The notes under the pieces: generated by a model | The model's input: only the letters and a program-made list of their open reading frames with translations | The model's database searches: none | Told to the model about the DNA's origin: nothing | Origin: Holothuria scabra | Lineage: Eukaryota; Echinodermata; Holothuroidea; Aspidochirotida; Holothuriidae | DNA length: 64,000 bases | Reading direction: 5' to 3' | Assembly: GCA_037179385.1 (NCBI GenBank) | Contig: CM074196.1 | Span: 30,835,986 to 30,899,985 of the forward strand | Position numbers and translations under genes: made by a program | In this document: positions 1-11,565 of the stretch, in pieces | Numbering within the stretch: the first letter of the stretch is position 1 | Layout of the letters: each line of letters starts with the position of its first letter

Positions 1-9
1 ATGGCTTGG

Positions 10-625
10 TTAGTTACTTAGGTGGAGTTTTACAGCCCAGTTTCCAACCAATCAGTTCAAGTCGAGCCGGTCACGGCCTTTTCTCTCGTTGTGGCTCACC
101 TCTCGGCCATGCGGCTAAGATCATGTGTATAGTATGTGTTCTCTTCATCTAGTCTACAATAGAGCCATACATGACAGACCAATTATGTAACTTTGGTGTG
201 ATGGCCTTTAAGTTGGTCAAGTGTTGTCCTTTAGTGGACGTAGCCTCTGTGAGAAGTATTTTTTGAAAGAAAATTTTATTTCCGCCTGCGAGACGTATAT
301 ACGAACGAACGAACAGATACTTACAGAGTTTTGTGAGAAATATAAATTATATTCACAAGTATGTGAGAAGCAAATTAAACTGTTAAAGTTTGGTTTCGCC
401 AAACGGCTCTTTGCCAGAGAGTCGGGATGACTTAAGAAAAAATAGTTTTGGCTCACTGGCTTGTTTCCCCTACTCCGATGCCTGCCCTGGACACCAAGCA
501 CAATGGAAGTAGGCCCCATAAAGGTTCCGTTTTTGTTAGGTCTTCGGTATGACCCGGCCAGGACTTAAATTTCCAACCTCCTGACTACAAGTCTGATTCA
601 CTTAACACTTGACCATGCACTTGAA
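10..625 (-). mobile_element. tRNA-derived SINE split by a 349-bp insertion
   Basis: SINE sequence runs from about 10 to 99 and resumes at 449 to about 625. The two parts join at the body motif TGGCTCAC, present at both ends of the break. The head end, on the right and read on the minus strand, carries TGGTCAAGTG. The order of body segments matches the SINE at 14870. Confidence 0.6.
100..448. mobile_element. Unclassified 349-bp insertion within the SINE
   Basis: The SINE is interrupted exactly by this segment, with TGGCTCAC as an 8-bp direct repeat at 92-99 and 449-456. An 8-bp duplication suggests a hAT-type insertion, but I see no clear terminal inverted repeat. Short frames inside it on both strands have no recognisable domain. 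Confidence 0.45.
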
Positions 626-900
626 TGTCGGGAATGAATAAAACTGTCAACAGAAAGTTTAGAATATGGTCCCTTTTAAATATCAAAAAAGGACAGGACT
701 CTGAACTATTCTTTAAACATGTAATTGAACAGAGAAAGGAAAAGACGATCCCGCCAGCGGTCATCTGTAATTTTTTATTTTCTTGAATTAAAAAATAACA
801 ACAATGATCTAATAATTGAATCCTTCGGTAGCCTAGAACTGTTATATATTTGTTTCATATGTTCTGATTTAAACAACCCCAGCACTTCTAAAAAGGGGGC

Positions 901-1039
901 GATGCGCACTGTTTTAAATTCCTAACTGGCTAACAATAGCATAATCCCAAACCTAATGCCTAACCCTAACAAAGAATACAATCGATACAATACAATGGCA
1001 ACAACCAATCCAGAAACACTTTGTTAAACAGTGCGCATC
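901..1039. mobile_element. Palindrome-ended MITE, copy 1
   Basis: The ends are inverted copies of GATGCGCACTGTTT(T)AA, enclosing about 110 bp with the internal motifs CTAACTGGCTAACAATAG and CCTAACCCTAAC. A second copy in the opposite orientation lies at 12085. There is no coding capacity. The superfamily is not assigned, because I cannot define a target duplication. Confidence 0.6.
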
Positions 1040-4000
1040 TACCCCTAAAAAGATAATCTGTTGATCTTTTTACGGTGCATAGGTTCTTGGCTTCTATACT
1101 AGATAGTGTCATCATATTGAAATCTGAGCGCATCCCCTTTCTTTCTCACAATGTAAGGAACTTACATTGGAAGGTAAGGTTAGAAGCTAAAAAACCACAA
1201 CTGTGTACCACGTGATTATTGCTGTAAGAATATTATTATTATATTATATTATTAAAGATAGGTTTACGGAACATCTTTTCTTTAACATACCACACTTTAA
1301 AAAAAAGAGAGCTGAGTAAACGTCTCCCACATTTGTGACTGAAAGGTTTAATTAAATCAGGATAATTAAGTAAAATCAGTATTAGATTTCATATCACTTA
1401 AATGAAATTACCACTCACGGAAATGGATTGCCACTTCTTCCTTTAAGAAAAAACAATTTCCATATGAAAAAGAACATGTATAAATGCAATTTTAATTCGG
1501 AACTTAACTAAATCCATTACATCAAGTCGGTGACAGAGAAAATGTGGCGGTGCTGGCCGATATTTACATAATGATACTGAGCTGAATATAATACGCGTTA
1601 ACTGAGTTTCTTTCAAGATATTGCATTGCTGTGACTCGAGAGCGGGTTGAATTATTTTTAAAGTAATATTTCAACTACCAGATTCGGTGTGTAGAATCTT
1701 CTCATTCATCAGCTCAATTAGCAAGAGAGTGAAACGATTTTATCGGCAGCCTCGTAAAGTAGAGATCCACGTGAGTTTTGAACTATACTTATCTGCTTAT
1801 GGAAATAGTATACGTGAGATTGTGGTTATGTCATCCATCGGCGCGCATATAGTAGCCGGGGGGGGGGGGGCAGTGCAAACATACTCGTTTATTACAAGTT
1901 AAATAGCGAAGGACAGTGCATTGGAACACGATAATGAACGTTATAGGTTCAAGCGATTAACGAGGGCATAACCGGAGTTAAATTTAGGAGAGAGCGAGTC
2001 GCTCAATTGCTCATTAATCTGTTCTAATGCAAAGGTGCAGATATGTTAACGTTTTTTTTATCCCACACAACAATTTCGTGATATAAAAAGTGATGAAGAA
2101 TGAATGGAATTACGCATGTAAAATATAATAGCCTAAAATGGGTGCTTTTACCCGTTTCCGTGAGTTTATCATGGTGTAGCACACGGTCACCTGACCTCAA
2201 TGGACCAATGACAGTTGAGGATTATTACTAATTAGGAATGAAGAATGAGGTTTTCCATTCCTTGTTCGCAACATGTTTAATTCATCAACTTTGATAAGTC
2301 TTTCAGCAGTCCGTTGTAAAATCATTTTGCCTTTTAATGTTTCACTGAAGATTGATTTGCATTTCTGAACCGACTGACGGTATCATGTTGAGCGATCAGT
2401 TCAGTAATTTCGTCGGTTGGCTGATGAGAAATGTTAAAGCTTCGAAATGAATACAGAAATGTAGGTTAACGAGATAAAAGGTTTTCCGAACTTGTTCGAA
2501 ATTTTTCACAGCAAAGGAATGCCTGATAAAAAAAATGCGGTGCACTGAACTGTGTTTTTCTTACTATTTAGTTGCATCTAAAAGCTGTCGGATGTCTTCT
2601 TTCGTTTGGGGACTGGGTTATTTGGGGATGGGGTTGTTGTTGACCGGAGCGTGTGGGGTGATGCCGGTGAGAGGGCCTTCACATCCTTAGGCTCTAAATT
2701 TGGAATTTTCTGTATGGTACATTTATAATTAGGGGCCACGGGTTGGTGTACTGACGGGGGTGTGGTTAGGGTGGGAACTTTTACACCCCCTTGCTTTTAA
2801 CATTTGTAATGCAAATGTGGTCTTTTTAAGACATGGCATATGTTAAATTTTGGGACAAAACTTTTAAACTGAAAGTTATCAGGACCGTCGGAAACCTTCT
2901 TCCCTACAAAAGGTACTTCTGGAAGGCACTCTTTCAGAAATTTTTGACATTTGTTATATCTTGTCTTTTGTACCAATTATCAATTGCACTTTCACACATT
3001 CAGTGGTGAATATCGTTTTGATGTGCTAGAGTTCAATGTCTGTTCAGTAGGTGTATAAATTGTCACACTAAACCTGTCTTTCCTGTTTATCGCCAATTTT
3101 TGGGAAAAGAGTTTTTTTTTCCTAAAATGGGGGAAATCCCCTGCCTTTCTGCCTCTTTCTTCATACAACTAAAGCATCAAGAAAAGAGAATTTAAGAATG
3201 TTTCTTTTTTGGTCATGAATGGTTAATGCCAAATCACCACAGATGTAGTCTTATCTCTCTTTTCTCCACAAGTCAAGTTATTTGCAGCTATTTTAGCCAC
3301 CCTCGTCAAGTCAAGTCCCTATGTTACATTTCATAGACTTTAACCAATATTTGTTGTAAAATTTGACGCACTTATGTCCTACATATTATGTTGCTTGACA
3401 CGATTTTTTGAGAAGTTTGACACACGCTTGGGTCACAATCGGACGTACATGACGCACATTTGACTCAGCACTGTCCCAGTGTCGAAGGGTGCGCCTTACA
3501 AATGACGTAAGTTTCCACCGCATCTTCATGGTATCCTTCAAGTCTGCTCATGATTAATATTCACAATATAACTAACATAATATAATAATATTAATAAAAA
3601 ACATTTTTAATTTATAATAATCTTACCAGAGTGTTCACGCTTACGTCACTGTTGGCACTGGTTGGCATAGAGCATGCGCAAGAGCAAATGCCTGAATTTT
3701 AGAAGTTGCGCGTGGTAACTACTGCACGCGCGATTGGACACAGAGAGTAGACGAATTGGAATCTACCTTTCATTGTGACGACAGTGTAGGCGTGTCACAG
3801 CTACTGTCTTGACGCCCTGTCGCGTGACGGCAATTGTTTGTTAACATTGAATGAGTCTTAGCTAAGAGGCAACAGTCACTGGAGAAATTACTTACAGCTC
3901 CTTTTTCTGTAAATATTTAATTTTCTCATCTAACGTAATTTAGTTTTACATCATTTAATCAACCTGAAAAGGTTTAGAGTCGCCAGAAGCTTCTCTAACA

Positions 4001-6870
4001 ATTCGACAACATCTCCGAGAATAGCTAAGAATCTGGTCCAATTGATTTTGACGGTGACTACCGGGTATTTTCCTTCGCTGAAAATGTAACTAACCCCACT
4101 GATGTAACATGTGTCTTCAATTAGAACTCGCAGCAAATTAGAGTAGCTCAACTTAAGTGTTTCGTTAGCATGTCCCCTCATGATATTTTCAACTTATTGA
4201 CAAAAATGGGGTACGACTTCTACACAATAAAAAAAAAGTTAAGGATTAGAGGAGAAATATGCATTGCCAATGTCGTAGGAAACTAGTTGGAAGTTTAGAA
4301 ACATCCTAATGTTAACTACCATTTATAAATTGATGATTTGTGTGCCTTATATTTTGTGTTTAAAAGCCATTAAACGGTCACAAACAAAGTTACTGATATC
4401 ATTAATTAGTAAATCATGTAACCGCTTTTCAAAGAAAAGTTGAACCGGCGTAACAGGTTGAACTGCCACGGCAGTTAACAACACCCTCATCGGCCACAAG
4501 ACAAATCAAGTTTTAGTAATACCTCAAACCTATTGGGCTATAAATTTTTAGGTTTTCGGTTTTCATCCCAGGGAAAGACAATTAAAAGTTCGATATGATT
4601 TGTTACACTCCGGCCGACTCTCATTAATCTCTCGCATTTGTGATATTTGAGCAAACTTAGAACCCGTTGGCAAGGGATAGGGAGCTTAATCACGGGGGAA
4701 AATTCCTCCCCAACGGCTGTAAAATTTCATTGCCACTGACCTTATTTCATATCTACACATCTTTCACCCTCAAAAGTTTTTTCGCTCCCCAAGAAGCCAT
4801 CTCTTCCCTTTCTGTGTCTTGTCTGGCAACCTGCATAAAGGAATGCACACATTAGATATACTAGGTTTAAAATTGCCCCACTTTCTCACTTAAAAGAACT
4901 TAAACATTTTAAACCGAAAAGAGTTTGACCCAATGGTGGTAGGGAATGAACCTTGAGGAATTACAGTTCCATAACCAATATTTTTTGTGGGGGTGGGGAG
5001 GGGGTTAAAGGTATTAGTTCAATCCCCCTATGTATCTAAAGTTACTTTATGACGTGGGTAAATGCAGGTTAGAGCAATCAGGAAGTGCTGCTTCCTGCCA
5101 CCTTCGTCAAGTAAAAAAATATTCTTGTATGTACGCTCCGAGCCATACGAAGATGGCTCTCCTCTTCACTCAGCCCCTAAATATGTGTTCCTGTTCCGCC
5201 GCGCCTGGTTTGATCCGATGGAAACTTTCTGAAACGATTTGTATAACGATTTGACGATGTCATGGGAACAGGTTGCAAATAACATGAAAACTACAAGTAT
5301 TACATATAATCCAAAGATTGACAATAGTGCAGTTTTTTGGAGTGTTTTTTGCGAATCACTTTTTTTCAAGAAAACTCCAGTCACGACACTGTACTTTGGG
5401 AGCTGAAAGAGGGGCAAGGTTCTGTCTGTGGAAAAATACCCCCCATGTCCCTGGGGCCAACACTGACTCTGCTATTGATATTCCTTTTGGAATTGTTTGC
5501 ATTTCCAGGCCATATATAGCACATAACCTTAAAACTATATTTTGTTTTTAACCAATGTTGGCAGTGAACTCAGACTCTTCATATCAAAGTTATTCGTCTT
5601 TTGCAGTGTTATGCAAACACTTCATCCAGCAAATTGCAATACAGCTAGTCTATAGATGCAGTATCTCAAACAGACTTTCATTCTCTATTTGCTCCATATC
5701 GATGGAATGTTACTTCAATCAATTGCAGTAAAACATGAGGAAGGAGCCCACACTGTCGTAAATTTTAGTTATTCTTCATAGATTGTCCGTCCATTCTACC
5801 CATCACTAATGAGAAAGTCAAAACCCGAGAAACTAGGAAGGAGTTTCATTGAGACACGGCCTTATGTCCTTTTCGGCGCACCATGAGATGTGATTATGAT
5901 GAAAACCGAGGGTTTGACGTAGCAGACACCATATTTTTCAATTTTATTTGAGTATGTCTTCACATTTCACCCGTTGTCTGTCGTATGTCAAGATTTAAAT
6001 GAAAAGGGGAAAAGGAACGCGCGATAACTTTTGAACAGTTTCTCAACGAGGACGCCAAAGGATAATACCAATTGATGACAGCTAAAAAGCCCTAAACAAC
6101 TACCTTGACGCCTGAGTGAGTCAGTCCGTACTGTTGCCATGGCAACCGCCGAGGGTTCTTCACGAAATCGACTTTGATGACGTCATCTTGATAGATGATG
6201 TCATGGCTACGGACTCTTCGAGCACAATATTAGAACAGTCTCAATGTTGTGTAAGCATTTGTAGTCAAATGAATCGATGAGTTTGCGAGTGAAAGGATGC
6301 ACGGCAAATCATTTTATTATTTACACTTTGAAAACTTCGGTTGCGGAGGTGTAATTGAGTCCTGGGACTCTCACGCTCAAGTTAACTGAAATAAAATCAA
6401 TTCTTGAAAGAGCCGTTATCATTTTGAAAGCAAATTAGTACATTATAAGAAGGCCGAGATTATTTGGAAGTAGGTCCGCTACAGTTACGAAAGACTGCCA
6501 AGGCAAATGTGAGTAACATGAGAAAGAAGGAATATTAAAAAAAAGCTCTCAAATTTATTCATATTTGTTCACATTCTAAGTTGTAATCTGTACAAATTTT
6601 GCCCTCATTGCAGAGTTTTACCATACACATTGGAGGACATAGTGGCCATATTGTCACGAGAGTGATGACATAGGTTTAATCGAAGCATTCTCTTACATGT
6701 ATCGTAGTATCAGTATAACCTAGTATGTGAAAATGAAATATCTGTATCGATGGTTGCTAAGAAATCCTTCAACTTCCATCGAATTTGCACAAAAGGAATC
6801 AGAAAAAATAACAGATGACTGGCTTCACTGAATGACTTGTACAATTTTATAGAAAAGAAACATGATATAA
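1040..6870. other. Intergenic stretch, no gene recognised
   Basis: About 5.8 kb of AT-rich sequence. It holds a G-run at 1859-1870, an AT-rich patch near 3550-3620 and only short open frames, none with a recognisable domain, signal peptide or splice pattern. I see no RNA gene here. Remote exons of an upstream gene cannot be excluded. Confidence 0.4.
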
Positions 6871-7377
6871 CTTTCCTTCAGTGGCGTAGCCACGGGGGGC
6901 CTGGGGGGCCTAAGCCCCCCAGATTTTCTTCAGGCCCCCGGATTTTTTGCGTCCTGATAAAGTAATTGAAAAAATAAAATGTTTGAACGGAAATTAACTT
7001 CGAAATATTTCCTTCAAAACAGTAAATAAATAAAATGTGTAAAAATTAAAAAAAAAAAAAAACAAAACATGGATGAATGTGTAAAAAACACACTTTTTGC
7101 GCACGTATGAAATCAAAATGCCTACTTTCACTAAATAAGACACCGCTTGTGATCTGCATGTCGTTCATTGCATTTGACTTCGAAGATGAAACGAAAGTCT
7201 CGACGACAAATTTTAATGTGACTTTGTTAGGTTAAGACCCTCTCTGCATTTCGGATGGCTGATTGATTTACTGAAAATAAAGCAACCGTACACTGGAAAC
7301 CACTCTTACACGCCAATTCCTATACTTAATCATACACAAAATATACCGTAAGCAGGTAAGGGTAAAGTACTGCCACC

Positions 7378-8808
7378 CAGTGGCGGCGGAAGCATAAAAA
7401 TTTGGGGGGGGGGGACAATCAGTGAACAAGATGGAATGGTTGGACTCGTGAAACGAACCCTATGTGCGCGTAGCGCACATCACGAGCGCGAAGCGCGAAG
7501 TCCCACTGGCGTGGGTCCAGGGCCCGCCTTAAGGCCCTGGAAGCTCTGAGATTCTACAAGCTCTCTCGCGCAATCTAAGCCGTTTTTGGAACATTTTACG
7601 GTTAATTCAATGAACAAAAATGTGCGAAATATTTGCGTTCACAGATAGCCTATAGGCTATTATTTAGACATCAACAGTTGCGTTGTTATGTTTGTAATTT
7701 TGGTTTTGTTAAAAGCATTTTCAAATCCAAAGAAAAAGAGGCGCAGTTACCTAACTACTCTAAAATCAGTTGCCCCTTGTACTCGCCCTTGGTTTGGTAC
7801 TGCACCTGTAAGTTTGTTTTGATTTTGTGTTTTAATTGAAGGTCTATTTCTTGAAATTCTTGTACTTTCACCGGGCGGGGATTCATTTCAACATTCAATC
7901 TGGTGTAAATTCATTAATATTTACCTTGGAATCAGTCTGAATCTGCCTATGCAGACCTATCCGATCAGGACGAATCCGAGCTTCTGAACAATGTGTAGGC
8001 TACCTCGGTATAATACCGAGGTAGCTTACTCTTCCAAAGTTCCAACCATGTACGTACGTGCGATTTCCCCATAGATGATACGTTTCGCTTTGGCCGATTC
8101 CCGATTCCAATCTGTTAAAATAAGTAGGTTTGTGGTTGAGGTTCTTGGCAATCACATTTCAAAGTTAGGTCGCAGGTTTCTGTAGGTTTCGACTGTTTGT
8201 GACCTTTTATTGCAATAGCATAGTCTAGAATCTAGATCGTTGTTTGTTCCAATGTTTAGGCTGTTTATTATTATTCCTTCAAAATAATACACCTCCTGAT
8301 CATGGGGGAGGGGTGATTACATAGCCTGGTCAGCTGTTCGTTCACGTGATGGCAATGGCAACGCTTCACTTCTCGCGAAGGGAAAATACTAGTACAGTAA
8401 AGGTTCGGTTACACCGCACAAGTGATATACTACATACAGGGAGTTGCCACTCCTGCTACATACACCTGGTTTGCGGACCGGGCGAGGTTTCCAGATTCTT
8501 GTAATGATTTGTAGCCAAATACTAGGTCACAGGCATAGAGCATGGTCGCAGGGGACCGTGACAAGAATCAGCCAAACAATGGCAGAACATAGGCTAAGTC
8601 AATTTCGGCTGCTCTGTTCGGTGGTGCCAGGGTTAACTATAGTCTCAACTTTGAATTGGTTCAAGGCTCCCAAGTTTCTTTTACTTCTTCTCTGATTTTT
8701 TTGGGATGTCCCCTCGCTAAAATTTTTAGGGGGGGACGTCCCCTCGCTAAAAAATCTAGGGGGGGGGGTGGTGGGGCGTGTCCCCCCCCCCCGCTTCCGC
8801 CGCCAATG
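7378..8808. mobile_element. hAT-like element, 1,431 bp, nested
   Basis: It is flanked by an exact 8-bp duplication CTGCCACC (7370-7377 and 8809-8816). The ends are inverted repeats CAGTGGCGGCGGAAG and CATTGGCGGCGGAAG, with one mismatch in 15. Subterminal G/C runs are present on both sides. Inside are a GCGCGTAGCGC-type palindromic stretch near 7468-7500, a perfect 27-base palindrome at 7999-8025, and a doubled GTCCCCTCGCTAAAA motif at 8707-8753. No transposase is seen, so it is non-autonomous. Confidence 0.8.
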
Positions 8809-9460
8809 CTGCCACCGGATAATTCTTCCCTTCCATCCTTAACAAGTCTATGTCGTGCCTCACTCCTGCCCATGACAAGTGCCACTATAGGACGATTTTT
8901 TTCGACAATTCCTCTTCTTACTAGTTGGCACTGGCGTCCGGGGAATTTGTAAAATGTCCACAAGGTCCGGATTTTATGTGTTTCCCACGTGATCCATACT
9001 TCTGCTTTGTGGTTCAATTATTTTGAGAGATTTATTCGAAGTATTTTAATTTTGACTACGTAATGTACCGATGAAAAAATACTACACCATTTTGCACATT
9101 GTTTCTTTGGTAGTATGTATGTCTCTTATAAAATCTGACTACAAAAACTAAAAATATTTTGATATTTTTCATGCTCCCCAAAAAGGGAAAATCCTAAAAC
9201 TTAGGCCTATAATCAGTTCGAAGTTTTGCCAAACATAGCACCATTTTACATCTAAGACTAACGCAAAGAAAGTTTCTCAGAGGGGGACACAACTACTTTT
9301 GGTTTTCCTGTTAAAGGGTAAGGTACTGCCTTAGGTAACCTGATATCCATTCAAATATTGCCGCATTTTTGACTGGGTACATCCAGTTTAAAACACGTGG
9401 AAAGTGCCGTTTTCGGGTTTTAAAGCCCAAGATTTTCTTGTACGTTACGCGCCAACTGAT

Positions 9461-11437
9461 CAGTGGCGGATCCAGGAATTTTCAGTGGGGGGGGGGGGTC
9501 TGCATGTGGTTGAGTATCAAATGTACACTGAGCGAAGCGCCACATAGGTATGTATGTTGTTTAGTCTCTGATGCCTATAAGAATTCAGGAAATGGGAAAT
9601 GGGGGTGGTAGGCAAGCATCCAAATTTTACCATATTTTTAAGTGTGATTACCACTGTACTAGGGGCATTTCAAATATTTGAAAATATGGAGCTTGTGTTG
9701 CAGAAAAGTTTGGATGCTGGGTTTTCTGCAAGGAAATTGAACAGTTGCGGAATTACTGAAGAATTTGCATTTTCTATCGGCAAATCTGAGGTTGGGCGGC
9801 GACCAAAGATCGTTGTTGCTACTTAATGTTATCCAACGCCTATGTACTGTACTGAGGCTCTCCGACGACATTTTTTGAGCTTATATTGGAGAAAATATGG
9901 AATTCTATGAAAGAATATTTATGAAAATAGAACTGTATATAGTTAACGGTGTCACTTGGGGATCTGTTATCACAAGTGTAGCAAATTTCAGATTTTGTCA
10001 CACCCAGAGCTCCAAAAAGTTTACCAAAGTGAAGGTATGAGCCAGCACTTCTGCTTAGGAATTGCAATTTGCGGCGCGCGAAGCGTGCGGAAAATTTTGC
10101 TGTCTGGAATGAAATAAGGACATATGTGGAGCTTATTAGAGAAAATTGATTGAGAATTCCGTAATTTTATGGGTAATCAAAACCACACAGTAGACTGACC
10201 TCACAATTTGCAAATTTCCGAATTCTTCATTTTCGGAGCCCCCTGCCCCGCCTGGGCGTCTAAGAAAAAAAGGGGGGGGGGGCGAGATGCAACATGGTGC
10301 TAAATGTTTCAAAATTTTAAGCCACTATGAAACCCAAAGCTTTAAAAACATTATCTTGAAAGTGTGGGTAATAATTACTTCAACGGACTATACGGTCAAT
10401 GTGAATTTAATACCGGGTGTACTCTATTACCGTCACACGGTTTTAGGCAACATGGTAACATGGCTATGTCATGTGTAAACTGTACGTAGTTTCATGTAGT
10501 ATGGTGTACCCTCCTTGACCTTTAGCAGGAACTCCATCTTGTTATTAACGAGCAACTCTCCCTTCCTCTTGTCCTAGATTCCCAGGGCCCTTCCTGTTTC
10601 CCGCCACGTGTTACCGGTGAACGTGACAAACTACCCCGCCCTGGTTCCACGTGTATGCTGTATCCCATATTTTCAAGGTGTGGACAATTTACCCTCTACA
10701 GCCGTCTTAACGATTATTTAGATCAGCACATTCCTTAATTTTATCTAATTTGGTGCGTCACAACTTTAGCCTAAACCAATCAGGGGACTGCATGTGCTTC
10801 GATCTCCCCGAGACATGAAAGCTCCGAGCTTGCAAGTTTTGGTCACACTCACACACTGGTGCAGCAGACCTCAGACGATGAACACCAGAGTCAATCTGTA
10901 TATAGTTAAATTTTAATAATTGTTTTTTATTTTGCCTGCTGTTAATCGAACGGAATAAAACCGCCAATCATCTTGAATCAGAACTAAATCTTCTTCTCAT
11001 CTGCTTATTCATATCTCAACTCGTATCTCCTACACACTCTGCAACATCCCGAATAACCTTCGTATCAACGATTGGCCCATTATCCGACAGTCAGTCGTAG
11101 CCCCACGTGTTGACATAGACACACATGCGATGTCACAAACGGCGTTACCAAAGGCCGTTGGCGGAAAACGCTGGATTTAGAATTCGTCATTGCGCAATGT
11201 GTAAACATAACGGGAATTTACCAAATGGTACGGAAGATAGAAACATTATAATTTACATTTTTCATTGTATTGAAGAATATGACACAAAAATACGGTAATC
11301 AAATAATGTAACAACTGTATTTTTAAAAAGTAATTAGGCCTAGGTTACAATTAGCCTGGCTATCTATACAATTTTCTACCATCCCGGGGGGGGGGGGGGG
11401 GTTGCATACCCCCATCCCCCCTCTGGATCCGCCACTG
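9461..11437. mobile_element. hAT-like element, 1,977 bp, nested
   Basis: The terminal inverted repeat CAGTGGCGGATCCAG is perfect for 15 bp at both ends, and the element is flanked by the exact 8-bp duplication CAACTGAT (9453-9460 and 11438-11445). The pre-insertion site survives as a paralogue at 27252-27271 (GCGCCAACTGATGGTGGAGC), inside another repeat. No transposase frame is visible, so it is non-autonomous. Frames within it are short and unrelated to known domains. Confidence 0.85.
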
Positions 11438-11565
11438 CAACTGATGGTGGCGCTCCGCTCAAATAATCTTGCCGTGTCTGACCCTCGGAGGTACCAGCCC
11501 CCCCCCACTTGTTACCTTGGCGCCCACAAAAAAAATCTCATCCTGGCTACGCCCCTGCTTTTCTT

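Larger units (their letters stand above)
6879..11557. mobile_element. Outer hAT-like element hosting two nested insertions
   Basis: The left end CAGTGGCGTAGCCACGG and the right end, read inward, CAGGGGCGTAGCCAGG match at 14 of 16 positions. The flanks are CTTTCCTT (6871-6878) and CTTTTCTT (11558-11565), an 8-bp duplication with one mismatch. Two other hAT-like elements with exact duplications lie inside. Removing them leaves an original element of about 1.25 kb. A subterminal 9-bp stem (CTGGGGGGC/GCCCCCCAG) lies at 6901-6922. No transposase is seen. Confidence 0.5.

Noticed and set aside
958..975. Interstitial telomeric repeat (CCTAACCCTAAC; TTAGGGTTA-like near 12157-12200)
   Set aside because: Both stretches are degenerate and belong to the same MITE family.
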